A DNA stretch of 64,000 nt. It comes from Pyrinomonadaceae bacterium (lineage in GTDB: Bacteria; Acidobacteriota; Blastocatellia; Pyrinomonadales; Pyrinomonadaceae). Of the stretch, positions 53,414 to 63,446 are shown piece after piece. The notes under the pieces were generated by a model. The model did no database searches, was not told the origin of the DNA, and saw nothing but the letters and a program-made list of their open reading frames with translations. Every line of letters begins with the position of its first letter. The stretch's first letter is position 1. The translations under genes and the position numbers were made by a program. The stretch spans positions 370,001 through 434,000 of the forward strand of contig JANWYH010000001.1 of the NCBI GenBank assembly GCA_025054715.1, read 5' to 3'.

Positions 53414-54496
53414 TTAGGCTTGATAAATTTTTTCAAGGCTTTCAATTGTTTTCTCGAGAGAAAAATTTAAAGCTTTTTTTTGGGCATTTTTTCCGAATTG
53501 TCTTCTTCGACTCTCACTCTCAAGAAAGAACTTAATCGCTTCAGCTATTTGGACAGCGTCTTTTACTGAGACGAGCTTTGCGGAGGCATTATCTAGTAGT
53601 TCGATCGCTCCTTGTGTTTTTGTTGCTACGATTGCCGAGCCACTTGCCATTGCCTCGAGAATAGCTAGCCCGAAACTTTCATTTCTTGATGCCGATACAA
53701 AGACATCTATAGAGGAGAAAAATTCAGAAGTATCTTCAACCCAATCAAGAAAAAGAATTCTGTTTTGTAAGCCTAAGATTTTGATTAGTCTTTTTAGCTT
53801 GGTTTTATAGTGTTTTGTTATAGAGTGATCTTGTCCAACAATTACGAAGAAAGAATGAGGAAAATCTGCGATCACCTGTTTTGCTGCGAGGATAAATTCT
53901 ATTTGTCCTTTTAGTTCTTTAAGTTCTCCTAAAGTACCGACGATGAATGAGTCTTCAGGTATTTTGTGAAAAGATAGAAAGCTTTTTCGAGCGTTTTTGT
54001 TTAGATTGGTCCAATTTTCTATTCGAATTCCGTTTGGTATAAGGGCTATTTTTTCGGTTGGAAAAACTTTTTCTAGTTCAGTAAGAACCGAATTTGACAC
54101 GGCAATTACTTTCGTAACGTTGTCGAGAGCTTTTTTGTAAAAGGGTGAAAGCGGAAACAAAACATGTCTAGTTAAGAAAAGTTTTGTTTTGGGTAACAAA
54201 CGGCAAGCTAGGCTCGCGGGTAAGTAGTCCTTTGCAGGATGAGCATGTATCAATTCAATTTCTTTTTCTCGGCATATTTTGGCGATTTTGAATGCTGATA
54301 GAAAATCAAGAGAGTTGTTTATTTTGAGTTTTATGAGATTTTCACCGAGGAAGGAAAGCCGCTCAGACCATGAATTTTCTGGGTGAACGATGGCAAAAAC
54401 TTCATGACCTTTCTGCCTTAAGCCCTGACAGATGTCAACAAAGTGACGTTCACCGCCGCCGAAGTTTTTTGTGGAGTTTACTTGAAGAATGCGCAT
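53414..54496 (-). CDS. Glycosyltransferase, GT4 family
   Basis: A 360-residue GT-B-fold transferase. N-terminal GGGERHFVDICQGLRQKGHE, then IELIHAHPAKDYLPASLACR, and the C-terminal donor site with VFVSASRNESFGLAILEAMA-type EX7E signature. Likely adds a sugar to lipopolysaccharide or an exopolysaccharide; specificity unknown. It is read from a monocistronic unit between DUF1800 and the M16 genes. Confidence 0.86.
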   Translation of the reverse strand: MRILQVNSTKNFGGGERHFVDICQGLRQKGHEVFAIVHPENSWSERLSFLGENLIKLKINNSLDFLSAFKIAKICREKEIELIHAHPAKDYLPASLACRLLPKTKLFLTRHVLFPLSPFYKKALDNVTKVIAVSNSVLTELEKVFPTEKIALIPNGIRIENWTNLNKNARKSFLSFHKIPEDSFIVGTLGELKELKGQIEFILAAKQVIADFPHSFFVIVGQDHSITKHYKTKLKRLIKILGLQNRILFLDWVEDTSEFFSSIDVFVSASRNESFGLAILEAMASGSAIVATKTQGAIELLDNASAKLVSVKDAVQIAEAIKFFLESESRRRQFGKNAQKKALNFSLEKTIESLEKIYQA

Positions 54497-54591
54497 AAAG
54501 GTTATTGTAACTGAAAGCTTCGGTGTTACAAGAGGTATTCAGGTTTTGCTTTTTTTCTATTTAGATGGTTTTATAGAAAAAGGGGTTAAGG

Positions 54592-55944
54592 ATGAAAAAT
54601 TTGCTGATCACTTTAGTTTTAGTTATCTTTTCAGCGATTATTTCTGCCCAAGGTAGTAAAATGAAGGCGAAAGAGGAATTTAAACTAAGACCGTTGGAAA
54701 TAGAATATTATCGATTGAGTAATGGTTTGAGAGTGGTTCTAAATCCTGATAACTCGGTGCCCGTAGTTTCTGTGGCTGTTTATTATGATGTCGGCTCTCG
54801 CAATGAAAGGAAAGGTAGAACTGGGTTTGCTCATCTATTTGAGCACATGATGTTTCAAGGTTCAGAAAATGTTCGTAAGGGTGAGCATTTTCAATATATC
54901 TCAAAAGCCGGCGGAACGATGAACGGGACGACTTCTTCTGAAAGGACTAACTACTTTCAGACTCTTCCAGCTAGATGGCTTCCCTTAGCTTTATGGCTTG
55001 AATCAGACCGGATGCGCTCTCTTGCAGTAACGCAAGAGAATCTTGATAATCAACGTGAAACGGTTAAAGAAGAAAAGCGTCTAAGGTATGACAATCAGCC
55101 TTACGGGCAGGTTTTTGATTTGCTTACTTCAATGATTTATAAGAATTTCGCAAACGCGCATTCTACTATAGGTTCGATGGAAGATCTAGATGCTGCGACG
55201 ATCGAGGATGTAAAGGAGTTTTTCCGCATTTACTATGCCCCGAATAATGCTGTTTTGGTCATATCAGGTGCTTTTGATACGCAAGAAGCCAAGAGATTGA
55301 TCGAAAAATACTTTGCAACTATTCCAAGCCAACCCGCTCCGCCGCCTGTAGATGTTAGCGAGCCTGAAGAAGTAGCTTTAAGAGAAAAGATTTATGAGGA
55401 TAAGTTAGCTCCTCTGCCAGCATTTATTGATGGTTGGAAGATACCGCCGAGAAATACGAAGGATTTTAAGGCATTGAGTTTAGCAGGTAAGCTCCTTTTT
55501 GATGGTGAAAGTTCCAGACTTTATCAGAAGCTAGTGAAGGGAGATGAGTCTGTAGTGCAAATTTTTGGTTTTGTTGATGAAAGAAGAGGTCCGTCGGCTA
55601 TTGTAATTGGTGCTATACCCAAACCCGGCAAGGACATAAAACAAATCAGACAACAAATCTACGATCAGATAAAACAGCTTTCGACTGAAGGACCTACTTC
55701 TGAAGAGATGCGAAAACTTCGTAATCAACTGATTAACGATGAGGTTCGATTGAGACAGTCTTCTCTTTCTCGTGCGTTAAGGCTTGGTGAATATGCTCTT
55801 TACGACGACGATCCCTTTTTGATAAATAAGGCGTTAGACGAGCTTCTTCAAATAAAACCTGAACAAATTCGGGATGCTGTAGCAAAGTATCTAAATACGG
55901 AAAATCGTGCACAGTTGAACGTAGTCCCGGCAAATCAAAAATGA
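54592..55944 (+). CDS. M16 zinc peptidase, catalytic subunit
   Basis: A 450-residue exported protein with signal peptide (residues 1-20). The inverted zinc motif HxxEH is H81-L-F-E-H85 in AHLFEHMMFQGS, and the third ligand Glu lies near residue 160 in ETVKEEKRLRYDNQPYG. These are full M16 catalytic residues. It likely forms a heterodimer with the following M16 protein and degrades short peptides in the periplasm. Confidence 0.92.
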   Translation: MKNLLITLVLVIFSAIISAQGSKMKAKEEFKLRPLEIEYYRLSNGLRVVLNPDNSVPVVSVAVYYDVGSRNERKGRTGFAHLFEHMMFQGSENVRKGEHFQYISKAGGTMNGTTSSERTNYFQTLPARWLPLALWLESDRMRSLAVTQENLDNQRETVKEEKRLRYDNQPYGQVFDLLTSMIYKNFANAHSTIGSMEDLDAATIEDVKEFFRIYYAPNNAVLVISGAFDTQEAKRLIEKYFATIPSQPAPPPVDVSEPEEVALREKIYEDKLAPLPAFIDGWKIPPRNTKDFKALSLAGKLLFDGESSRLYQKLVKGDESVVQIFGFVDERRGPSAIVIGAIPKPGKDIKQIRQQIYDQIKQLSTEGPTSEEMRKLRNQLINDEVRLRQSSLSRALRLGEYALYDDDPFLINKALDELLQIKPEQIRDAVAKYLNTENRAQLNVVPANQK

Positions 55945-55959
55945 GGTTTTATTGTTAAG

Positions 55960-57735
55960 ATGAAAAAATCACTCCTAATTGTTTTCGTAATGTTTGTTCT
56001 TTTCGTTAATAACGGAGCGCAAGTCATGAATGAAGAGTTTCGTAAAAAGCCACCAGAACCTTTGAAAGAGATCCCTTTTTCTATAGGAAAACCTTTTGAA
56101 AAAACTCTGAAGAATGGTCTGAAAGTTGTGATTTTTGAGAATAAGCGCTTACCGATAGTGAATTTCAGACTTGGTTTTAGATTTGGACAGATAAACGATC
56201 CGCCGGATTCGATAGGATTGACCGCCGCAACGGTTGAAATGTTAAATCAGGGCACGAAAAAGCGCACGAGCAAGCAATTTGCTGAAGAGGTTGAAAGCAT
56301 AGGTGCATCAATCGCGGCAAGCTCAAGCTCGGATAATATAGTCATATCTGGTTCCTGTTTGAGCATCTACGAAGAAGCAGTTCTTGAATTGATGGCAGAT
56401 ATGGTATTAAATCCGATATTTCCTGAAAATGAGCTTAATCTTTACAAGCAAAATACCATAGAAGCCCTGAAGTTTCAGCGTTCTCAACCGAGTTTTCTAG
56501 CGGAAGAGCAAGTTGCTAGACTCATCTACGGCAATCACCCTTATTCTATCGTAGGCCCGAAAGAATCGGATGTGGAAAAACTGAAACGTGAGCGACTCAT
56601 AGAATTTCACAAAAAAGTATTAATACCAAACAACGCCGTCTTTATTGTTGTTGGCGATGTAGATACAAAAAACACATTGAAAAAAATAGAGAAATTTTTC
56701 GGCAAGTGGCAACCCGGAGAGGTTAAGGTTCAAAATTTTGATTCGCCACCGTTAAGAAATGAGAGAACCATTACGATAGTTGATCGAAAAGGCTCTGCTC
56801 AGGCAAATATCGTAATATCAAATCTTGCCATTCGCAGAAATCACCCTGATTATTTTCCGGTTCTGGTAATGAATCAGATTCTCGGGGCAGGTGCTTCGTC
56901 AAGGCTTTTTATGAATCTTCGTGAATCTAAAGGTTACACTTATGGTGCTTATTCTAACTTCGATATGAGGCGTTTAGCCGGTAACTTCGAGGCTTCTGCT
57001 GAAGTTAGAACAGCTGTTACCGCAGATGCATTAAAGGAGTTTTTTTATGAGCTCGATCGTATCCGCAATGAAAAAGTTTCCGAAAAGGAGCTTCAAGATG
57101 CGAAAAATTATCTAACAGGAGTTTTCCCGATCAGGCTTGAGACACAAGAAGGATTAACAAGTCTAATTACTCAACAGCAACTATTTGATTTGCCGAAGGA
57201 TTACTTGCAAACTTATAGGGACAAAGTGAATGCTGTGACAGCGGAAGATGTTTCGAGAGTAGCTAAACAGTATATTTTGCCCGATAAAGCTGCCATCGTA
57301 ATCGTTGGAGACGCTGAAGATTTGCTCGATCAGGTTAAAGCTTATGCCTCTAAAATTGAGATCTTTGACACACAAGGCAGAAGACAGAACCTTGATGATT
57401 ATGCTAAAAGAGATGAAAAACCTTTAGTTGATGTCAGTGGCAAATGGCAGTTGACTGTCGAAGCTCAAGGGCAGCAATTACCGCCGCTTAGTATTACCCT
57501 AGAACAAAAAGGTGCAGAAGTAAAAGGAAGTTTTGAATCAATTTTTGGTAAGGGTGAGATAGTTAGTGGCAAGGTGCGTGGTCGTAGATTCATTGCAAAC
57601 GTAAATGCTTCTTTTCAAGGTCAGAATTTGGAATTTAGAATAGACGCAGAAGTCAATGAAGATCAGATGAAAGGAATGATTTCAACTCAGATGATACCAA
57701 CGCCATTACAATTCTCTGGGAAAAGGGAAAGGTAG
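55960..57735 (+). CDS. M16 peptidase-like non-catalytic subunit with C-terminal beta domain
   Basis: A 591-residue exported protein with two M16 domains but no HxxEH: the equivalent stretch reads GLTAATVEMLNQGT. It keeps the Arg/Tyr pair of the regulatory subunit (GASSRLFMNLRESKGYTYGA). About 100 residues at the C-terminus (VDVSGKWQLTVEAQGQQLPP) form an extra beta domain seen at the ends of acidobacterial hydrolases. It is the partner of the preceding peptidase, 15 bp downstream. Its stop is one base from the waaA stop. Confidence 0.88.
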   Translation: MKKSLLIVFVMFVLFVNNGAQVMNEEFRKKPPEPLKEIPFSIGKPFEKTLKNGLKVVIFENKRLPIVNFRLGFRFGQINDPPDSIGLTAATVEMLNQGTKKRTSKQFAEEVESIGASIAASSSSDNIVISGSCLSIYEEAVLELMADMVLNPIFPENELNLYKQNTIEALKFQRSQPSFLAEEQVARLIYGNHPYSIVGPKESDVEKLKRERLIEFHKKVLIPNNAVFIVVGDVDTKNTLKKIEKFFGKWQPGEVKVQNFDSPPLRNERTITIVDRKGSAQANIVISNLAIRRNHPDYFPVLVMNQILGAGASSRLFMNLRESKGYTYGAYSNFDMRRLAGNFEASAEVRTAVTADALKEFFYELDRIRNEKVSEKELQDAKNYLTGVFPIRLETQEGLTSLITQQQLFDLPKDYLQTYRDKVNAVTAEDVSRVAKQYILPDKAAIVIVGDAEDLLDQVKAYASKIEIFDTQGRRQNLDDYAKRDEKPLVDVSGKWQLTVEAQGQQLPPLSITLEQKGAEVKGSFESIFGKGEIVSGKVRGRRFIANVNASFQGQNLEFRIDAEVNEDQMKGMISTQMIPTPLQFSGKRER

Positions 57736-57736
57736 G

Positions 57737-59017
57737 TTATCTTAGTGACTGTGCAATTATTTCCGCTGTCTTCTCGGAAGCACCTTTTGCGGATTTAACT
57801 ATTGAAAAGGCGTTTTTAGACAGAGATTCTCTGAGGGATTCGTCTAAGAATAATTTGGAAAATGTAGATACGAGAGCTTGTATTATCTCATCCTCTTGCT
57901 TTAGTTCTGGTAATCTGATGATGGCATTATGTTTTAGGAATTCATTTATTATTGACTCAAAGTTCATCGTGTAAAATCCAGTTATTATTGGCTTTTGACA
58001 AATGGCAGCTTCTAGTATGTTCTGTCCGCCGTGCTTTATGAGGCTTCCGCCGATGAAGACAATCTGAGCAAGAGGCATCAAAGAGCGTAGCTCGCCGATA
58101 CTATCAATTAGAATAACCTTTGCTGTTTTGTCCTTTATTGATTCTGCATTGCTTCGACGGATTAGATCGTACCCGTAAAGCCTTATCATTTCGGCAACTT
58201 TATCAAACCTTTCAGGGTGTCTCGGCACTAGCATCAATCGAAGGTTCGGAAATTGATTTTGTAGAATCTGGAAAGCCTCTAAAATCCATTTTTCTTCTGG
58301 CTCGTGTGTGCTGGCTGCTAAGATTAGGCTAGGGTTTTGTTCTATTCCGAATCTTTGTCTGAAATAATCAGTGAGTTCATCTTCTGATTTTTCGAAAGTT
58401 TGATCGAATTTCAAATTAGCGGTGGCTTGAACCTTTGATGGCTCAACGAAACGACGGAATTTTTCAGCGTCAATTTCACTTTGAGCGACTATCCGTTCCA
58501 CTTTTTCCAGAATCTTTTGCATCGTTTTACTGATGATTTTGTAGCGTTTGAAGGATTTTTCTGATAATCTTGCATTTACGATATAGACTTTTGAGCCTTT
58601 TTTGCTTGCTTCGTTTATAAGGTTAAGCCAAATTTCAGTTTCCATCAAAACGATTGCTTTTGGATTTACTTTTTTCAACGTTCGACGGACTGAGAATAGG
58701 AGATCAAAAGGGAAGTAGAAGATTTTTTCTGCATCGTTTGAGAATACTTTTTTCGCAAGCTGCTGTCCTGTCAAAGTGGTTGTCGAAACTACTAGCTTAT
58801 AGTCGGGAAGCTGTTGGCGTAGGGCTTTGACTAAAGGTCTAGCCGCTTGAGTTTCTCCGACGGAAACGCAATGTAGCCATATAACTTTTTCAGTTCCAAA
58901 GTCGGTCAAGAAACCTAATCTTTCAAGCAAACTTTGGCGGTATTTTGCTTGTAGAAGAAATTTTGGAAGCAATATCAAAAAGCCGACGACAAGCAAAAAA
59001 TTATAAATAAGCAACAT
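57737..59017 (-). CDS. waaA: 3-deoxy-D-manno-octulosonic acid (Kdo) transferase
   Basis: A 426-residue GT30 protein with an N-terminal membrane anchor. WLHCVSVGETQAARPLVKAL contains the acceptor-site Glu; MLVPRHPERFDKVAEMIR and FIGGSLIKHGGQNILEAAIC are the donor-site motifs of KdtA/WaaA. It attaches Kdo to lipid A precursor. Together with the KdsC-like gene it shows a Kdo-containing LPS. Confidence 0.94.
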   Translation of the reverse strand: MLLIYNFLLVVGFLILLPKFLLQAKYRQSLLERLGFLTDFGTEKVIWLHCVSVGETQAARPLVKALRQQLPDYKLVVSTTTLTGQQLAKKVFSNDAEKIFYFPFDLLFSVRRTLKKVNPKAIVLMETEIWLNLINEASKKGSKVYIVNARLSEKSFKRYKIISKTMQKILEKVERIVAQSEIDAEKFRRFVEPSKVQATANLKFDQTFEKSEDELTDYFRQRFGIEQNPSLILAASTHEPEEKWILEAFQILQNQFPNLRLMLVPRHPERFDKVAEMIRLYGYDLIRRSNAESIKDKTAKVILIDSIGELRSLMPLAQIVFIGGSLIKHGGQNILEAAICQKPIITGFYTMNFESIINEFLKHNAIIRLPELKQEDEIIQALVSTFSKLFLDESLRESLSKNAFSIVKSAKGASEKTAEIIAQSLR

Positions 59018-59039
59018 TTTTGAGCTTCTTCAGTCACTG

Positions 59040-59597
59040 TCATTTTACTCTTTCTATGTAGCGACCTTCATTTGGATTAACTCTGATTTTCTCGCCTTCG
59101 GTTATGAAGGGTGGAACTTGAATAGTGACACCATTTTCTAGAACTGCTGGTTTATTTGAATTTGAGACAGTCGCGCCTTTTAGAACTGGTTCAGTTGAAA
59201 CAACTGTTAATTCTATTGCTTGAGGTAGTTTTATGCCTATTGGCATGTCGTTATAGAATTCGATTTCTAATTCAAGATTAGGCATCAGCCATTGAGCAGC
59301 TTCTCCCAAATCTTCTTCATTCATAGCAATTTGCTCGTAAGTTTCTGAATCCATGAAGTAGTGAAGCGAGCCGTCTGAGTAAAGATACTGAACCTTACGC
59401 TGATCGAGAACGACTCTTTCTATCGGGTCATTTGAGCGAAAGCGGTGTTCAAAGGATGTGCCAGTTACGAGGTTTCTCAAGCGTGTCTGAACTATTGCTC
59501 GCAAGTTTCCTGGTGTGTGATGATGAAAATCCATTACTTTGCAAGGCACGCCTTCAAAGAGAATGACCATCCCTTTACGAATATCATTTGCCAGCAT
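59040..59597 (-). CDS. efp: Elongation factor P, loop Lys replaced by Asn
   Basis: A 185-residue EF-P with all three beta domains. The tip loop reads [15 protein letters not shown]: residue 31 (codon 59507-59505) corresponds to the modified Lys34 of E. coli (PGKGQA) and is Asn; no Arg stands at the rhamnosylated position either. EF-P rescues ribosomes stalled on polyproline. A form without a modifiable lysine suggests an unmodified or differently modified factor. It starts ATG 59597 and lies 22 bp from waaA. Confidence 0.93.
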   Translation of the reverse strand: MLANDIRKGMVILFEGVPCKVMDFHHHTPGNLRAIVQTRLRNLVTGTSFEHRFRSNDPIERVVLDQRKVQYLYSDGSLHYFMDSETYEQIAMNEEDLGEAAQWLMPNLELEIEFYNDMPIGIKLPQAIELTVVSTEPVLKGATVSNSNKPAVLENGVTIQVPPFITEGEKIRVNPNEGRYIERVK

Positions 59598-59673
59598 AAA
59601 CTGTCTCTCCTATGTCGAAATCGTGAAAATACAGTTTAGCCTTTTAGTTGAGGTTTGTCTAGTTCTTGAAGAT

Positions 59674-60081
59674 TTATCGTTCTATTTGAAGTTTTTTCCT
59701 AAGCTTTAGCTCAAGACGATTCATTTCTCCATTATCGGTTTCGTGGTCGTAACCGCACAGATGCAAAACTCCGTGCAGTATAAGCTGTTTTATTTCGACT
59801 TCAAAAGGTAAATCATTTTCTATCGCTTGCTTTTGGGCAGTTTCCAAGCTTATAACTATGTCTCCGAGCAAGTCCGTCTCATCGTAACTAAAGGAAAGAA
59901 CGTCCGTTGGATAATTTTTTTTGCGAAACCTTCTGTTGAGTTCCTTAATTTGCCTGTCTGAAACGAAGACTACACAGAAATCCTTGTTTTTTGTTATGTT
60001 TGTTTTTATTTGATGAAGGAAATTTTCAAGCTCCGTTTTGTTCAGCTTGATTTTTCGTTGTTTGTTTATGATTTGTGGCAT
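59674..60081 (-). CDS. ybeY: Endoribonuclease YbeY
   Basis: A 135-residue zinc endoribonuclease from ATG 60081 (TTG 60111 is the alternative). The metal-binding motif HxxxHxxxxxH is seen in [14 protein letters not shown]. YbeY acts in 16S rRNA 3'-end maturation and 70S quality control. Its start overlaps the phoH gene by 56 bases, the usual phoH-ybeY order. Confidence 0.93.
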   Translation of the reverse strand: MPQIINKQRKIKLNKTELENFLHQIKTNITKNKDFCVVFVSDRQIKELNRRFRKKNYPTDVLSFSYDETDLLGDIVISLETAQKQAIENDLPFEVEIKQLILHGVLHLCGYDHETDNGEMNRLELKLRKKLQIER

Positions 60082-61057
60082 AAGCTTCGTTGTCTTTTTC
60101 GTAAGCCTCAATAATTAGTTGAACTAGACGATGTCTTACTACGTCCTTTTGAGTGAAGTAAACGAAAGCTATTTCTGGTATATCTTTAAGTATTCTTTCA
60201 GCCTCGAGAAGACCACTTTTTTGACCTTTTGGAAGATCGATCTGAGTTTTATCTCCAGTGACAACGACCTTTGAACCAAAACCTATGCGGGTGAGAAACA
60301 TTTTCATTTGTTCTGCCGTCGTGTTTTGAGCTTCGTCTAAAATAATGAAGGCGTCATTTAAGGTTCTACCGCGCATGAAGGCAAGCGGAGCAATTTCTAT
60401 TATCTGTTTTTCCAGCATTCTAGTAATTTTATCCGAATCAACCAGATCGAAAAGAGCATCGTATAACGGTCGCAGATACGGATCAACTTTTTCCTGAAGA
60501 TCGCCCGGTAAGAAACCAAGTTTTTCGCCGGCCTCGACGGCGGGTCTGGTTAAGATTATTCTAGAAACCTTCTTTTGGAAAAGTGACTTAACGGCCATTG
60601 CAACGGCAAGAAAAGATTTTCCTGTGCCTGCCGGTCCTATACCAAACGTAAGGTCTTTCTCTTCTATTGCCTGTATATACCTTCTTTGTGTTGATGTTTT
60701 TGGAGAAACTTGCTTTTTTCCTGAAGGATTAAATCTAGCTTTTGTGAAGTAATCTCTGAGCGAATAAGCTCGGTCCTCAGCTATGTGTTTGAAGGCATCT
60801 CGCAGTTCTCTGTCAGTAAATGTGCTTCCTTGAGAGAAAAGTTCCGCAAAGTCTTCCAAAATCTGCTCAACTACTTTTACGTCTTCAGGGTCGCCGTCAA
60901 TCGTTAAGTCTTGACCTCGAACATTTACTCGGACGTCAAGAATTGACTCTAGATACTTTATGTTTTGGTCCTGAACGCCAAAAAGTGTTTCGATTCCGCG
61001 TGGTGGTAACTCTATTCTTCTCTTGTTCAACTCCTTGTTAAAGTCCCTCTTGATCAA
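60026..61057 (-). CDS. ybeZ: PhoH-like ATPase (YbeZ)
   Basis: A 343-residue PhoH family ATPase. A KH-like N-terminal region ([20 protein letters not shown]) is followed by the P-loop [13 protein letters not shown], Walker [21 protein letters not shown] and [17 protein letters not shown]. Start is TTG 61057; no in-frame ATG lies near. It probably works with YbeY in RNA maturation, with which it overlaps. Confidence 0.9.
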   Translation of the reverse strand: MIKRDFNKELNKRRIELPPRGIETLFGVQDQNIKYLESILDVRVNVRGQDLTIDGDPEDVKVVEQILEDFAELFSQGSTFTDRELRDAFKHIAEDRAYSLRDYFTKARFNPSGKKQVSPKTSTQRRYIQAIEEKDLTFGIGPAGTGKSFLAVAMAVKSLFQKKVSRIILTRPAVEAGEKLGFLPGDLQEKVDPYLRPLYDALFDLVDSDKITRMLEKQIIEIAPLAFMRGRTLNDAFIILDEAQNTTAEQMKMFLTRIGFGSKVVVTGDKTQIDLPKGQKSGLLEAERILKDIPEIAFVYFTQKDVVRHRLVQLIIEAYEKDNEAYATNHKQTTKNQAEQNGA

Positions 61058-61159
61058 GCTCTCAAATTTGAACGCTACTACAAACTTTTTGGCTTGTCAA
61101 TGTCAATCGAGATAAGTTTTGAATTTTTACTATTCTAGATTCATGGCAGAATCTTTCTT

Positions 61160-62746
61160 ATGCAGAGAGTTTTAACAGCAGAGCAAATGCGATTTGTTGA
61201 TGAGCAAACGGAGCAAATTTACAAGCTCCCTTCAATTCTTCTTATGGAAAACGCTGCTCAAAATGTGGTTCGCGCTATCGAGCAAAAGGTTGGACTAAGG
61301 AACAAAAAGTTTTTGGTGGTTTGCGGTAGGGGCAATAACGGAGGTGATGGTGCCGCTATTGCAAGGCTTCTATGGATGAAAGGTGCAAGTGTAATAGCAG
61401 TTTTAATTGGGAAAGTTGAACAGACTAAAGCAGATGCAAGAGTAAATTTCGAGGTTTTAAGAAGTATCAACGGGCTTAGAAGCTCTGTTAAGTCAACGGC
61501 TTTTGAATTTTTTGAGCTTTCCGAACGAGATTCGATTGAACCGTTTTTAAGTGAGTCTGACGTAGTAATAGATGCAATTTTTGGAACAGGGCTTTCACGT
61601 CCTGTTGAGGGAAGATTTGCAGAAATAATAGCAATGATTTTAAGCTGGAAGGAAAGAAGAAGGGGTTTTTTGATTGCTGTTGACTTACCGTCAGGTGTTA
61701 ATTCTGATGATTACAAAATAATAGGTGACTGCTTAAGAGCTGATCTAACCGTTACGTTTACTGCGCCTAAAATTGCAAATGTGCTTCCGCCAGCCGCAAA
61801 TTATTGCGGTGAAGTTGTAGTTGCTAACATTGGAAGCCCAAAGGAATTGATAGATTCTGTCGGGTCGAAAATCTTTTTTGCAGAAAGGGAAGACGCCTTT
61901 GTATGGTTAGAGAAAACTCAGGTCAGTTCTTCATCTTACAAAAAAGAGCGCGGTAGGGTTTTGATTGTGGCTGGCTCTGATGATTACATCGGAGCAGCTG
62001 CACTGGCCGCGAACGGTTGTTTTTCGGCGGGTGCTGGAATGGTGACGCTAGCTGTTCCAAGGAAAATAAAGTTTGCTGTAGCCTCGAAAACAATCAATGA
62101 AATTATAGTCAGAGCCATAGAAGATGAGACATTTTTTTTCGAAGATTATGAATGCGTAGCGGTAGGCTGCGGTCTTGAGTCTAGTGAAGAAACTAAACAG
62201 CTAGTTCGTAGACTCGTCGAAGGTCGAACCTCGGCGATGATTCTGGATGCGGAAGCACTGAATTCGCTATCGCCTTTTGATTTAAAATCGGAAAGCAATT
62301 TGCCTTTGATTTTAACGCCGCACATTGGCGAATTTGAGCGTCTTCTGGGAAGGAAAGTTTCTGATCGGGTAAAGGATGCCGCAGAATTTGCGGTTAGACA
62401 CGGGGTAATCTTGCTATTAAAAGGCGAAAGAAATTTGATAATAAAACCTGACGGAACAGTGGTAGTGATTCCGACAGGTGATTCGGGCGTTTCGAGAGCT
62501 GGAGCGGGCGATACTTTAACTGGGATTCTATCTGCTTTTGTTGCGCAGACTGTCGCTCGCTGTGGGCTTAAGGCAGAGGAGATATTTGAGTCAGTTGTAG
62601 CTGGAACATACATTGCAGGTTTAGCCGCGGAGATTGCATCAAAGAAGTTTTCAAGAAGATTTATGACCCCGACTTCTGTCTTAGATTGTCTTAAGCAGGC
62701 TATTATTGAGGTAACGGGTGAAGATGGAGAAAGCATTTCTTTGTAA
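61160..62746 (+). CDS. nnr: Bifunctional NAD(P)H-hydrate epimerase/dehydratase
   Basis: A 528-residue fusion of NnrE and NnrD. The N-terminal YjeF-type epimerase half includes LVVCGRGNNGGDGAAIARLL-type substrate motifs and VVIDAIFGTGL; the C-terminal carbohydrate-kinase-fold dehydratase half includes VAVGCGLESS, LTPHIGEFERLLG and GDSGVSRAGAGDTLTGI. It repairs spontaneously hydrated NAD(P)H. Stop overlaps the tsaE start. Confidence 0.94.
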   Translation: MQRVLTAEQMRFVDEQTEQIYKLPSILLMENAAQNVVRAIEQKVGLRNKKFLVVCGRGNNGGDGAAIARLLWMKGASVIAVLIGKVEQTKADARVNFEVLRSINGLRSSVKSTAFEFFELSERDSIEPFLSESDVVIDAIFGTGLSRPVEGRFAEIIAMILSWKERRRGFLIAVDLPSGVNSDDYKIIGDCLRADLTVTFTAPKIANVLPPAANYCGEVVVANIGSPKELIDSVGSKIFFAEREDAFVWLEKTQVSSSSYKKERGRVLIVAGSDDYIGAAALAANGCFSAGAGMVTLAVPRKIKFAVASKTINEIIVRAIEDETFFFEDYECVAVGCGLESSEETKQLVRRLVEGRTSAMILDAEALNSLSPFDLKSESNLPLILTPHIGEFERLLGRKVSDRVKDAAEFAVRHGVILLLKGERNLIIKPDGTVVVIPTGDSGVSRAGAGDTLTGILSAFVAQTVARCGLKAEEIFESVVAGTYIAGLAAEIASKKFSRRFMTPTSVLDCLKQAIIEVTGEDGESISL

Positions 62747-63227
62747 GACGCCAGAGGAAACTTTTGAATTGGGAAAAGAAATCGGCAAATGCCTTTCTGG
62801 CGGAGAAGTGATTTTGCTTTTCGGCGGTCTTGGTTCAGGTAAAACCTTGCTAACTAAGGGGATAGTTTCGAGTCTTGGTTATGATGAAAACGACGTTAAT
62901 TCTCCTTCCTTTACGCTTGTGAATACTTATGAGGCTGAGAAGGGAAGAGTTTATCATCTAGACCTTTGGAGATTGAGTAATGAATTAGATGTCGGCTTTT
63001 CAACGGGGCTTGACGAAATTTTATCCGGTGAAGCCATAGTTATAATCGAATGGGCGGAGAAGCTTTCAAATTATGATTTTGATCGTTCCAAAAGTGTAGA
63101 AATTAGGATAGAGGAAGATGAAGACGAAAGGAGAAAAATCACTATTTCTGGTAGGCTTGTGGAAGACTGTATCATAAATTTTGTTGGCAAATATTCCGAG
63201 TATGATTCACCGAGACATTTTAGTTAA
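62724..63227 (+). CDS. tsaE: tRNA threonylcarbamoyladenosine biosynthesis protein TsaE
   Basis: A 167-residue P-loop ATPase of normal TsaE length from ATG 62724 (GTG 62718 in frame upstream). Walker A is FGGLGSGKTLLTKGI, with SPSFTLVNTYE and VYHLDLWRLSNELDVG following, and VIIEWAEKL near the end. It is the ATPase of the TsaBDE complex that makes t6A37 in tRNA. It overlaps nnr by 23 bases. Confidence 0.93.
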   Translation: MEKAFLCKTPEETFELGKEIGKCLSGGEVILLFGGLGSGKTLLTKGIVSSLGYDENDVNSPSFTLVNTYEAEKGRVYHLDLWRLSNELDVGFSTGLDEILSGEAIVIIEWAEKLSNYDFDRSKSVEIRIEEDEDERRKITISGRLVEDCIINFVGKYSEYDSPRHFS

Positions 63228-63381
63228 ACCCAAACATAGAACATCGGTTACGATGCCTGCGAAGTGTTTGAGTCGTAGAAATTCAGTCTTGATGCTATAT
63301 TTCAGGCGTGTGTCTTCAAAAATCTCGTAGCTTCGGTCATGCAAAACGCAAGAGCTTTTCTACAGAAGAATTTAGATGAGT

Positions 63382-63411
63382 TTGGATAAGATGCTGTTTT
63401 CGACGTAAAAT
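63382..63411 (+). promoter_or_regulatory. Possible promoter for the thiolase gene
   Basis: TAAAAT at 63406-63411 is a fair -10, with TTGGAT at 63382-63387 eighteen bases upstream as a weak -35. It lies in the 219-base gap after tsaE, where I see no gene. Confidence 0.3.
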
Positions 63412-63446
63412 GAAGTTTAATTTTTTCGAGGAAAGGAAAAACTACG

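Noticed and set aside
62146-62736. Minus-strand open frame of 196 codons
   Set aside because: Antisense shadow of the nnr gene; Ser/Pro-rich composition, no family signal, no ribosome site.
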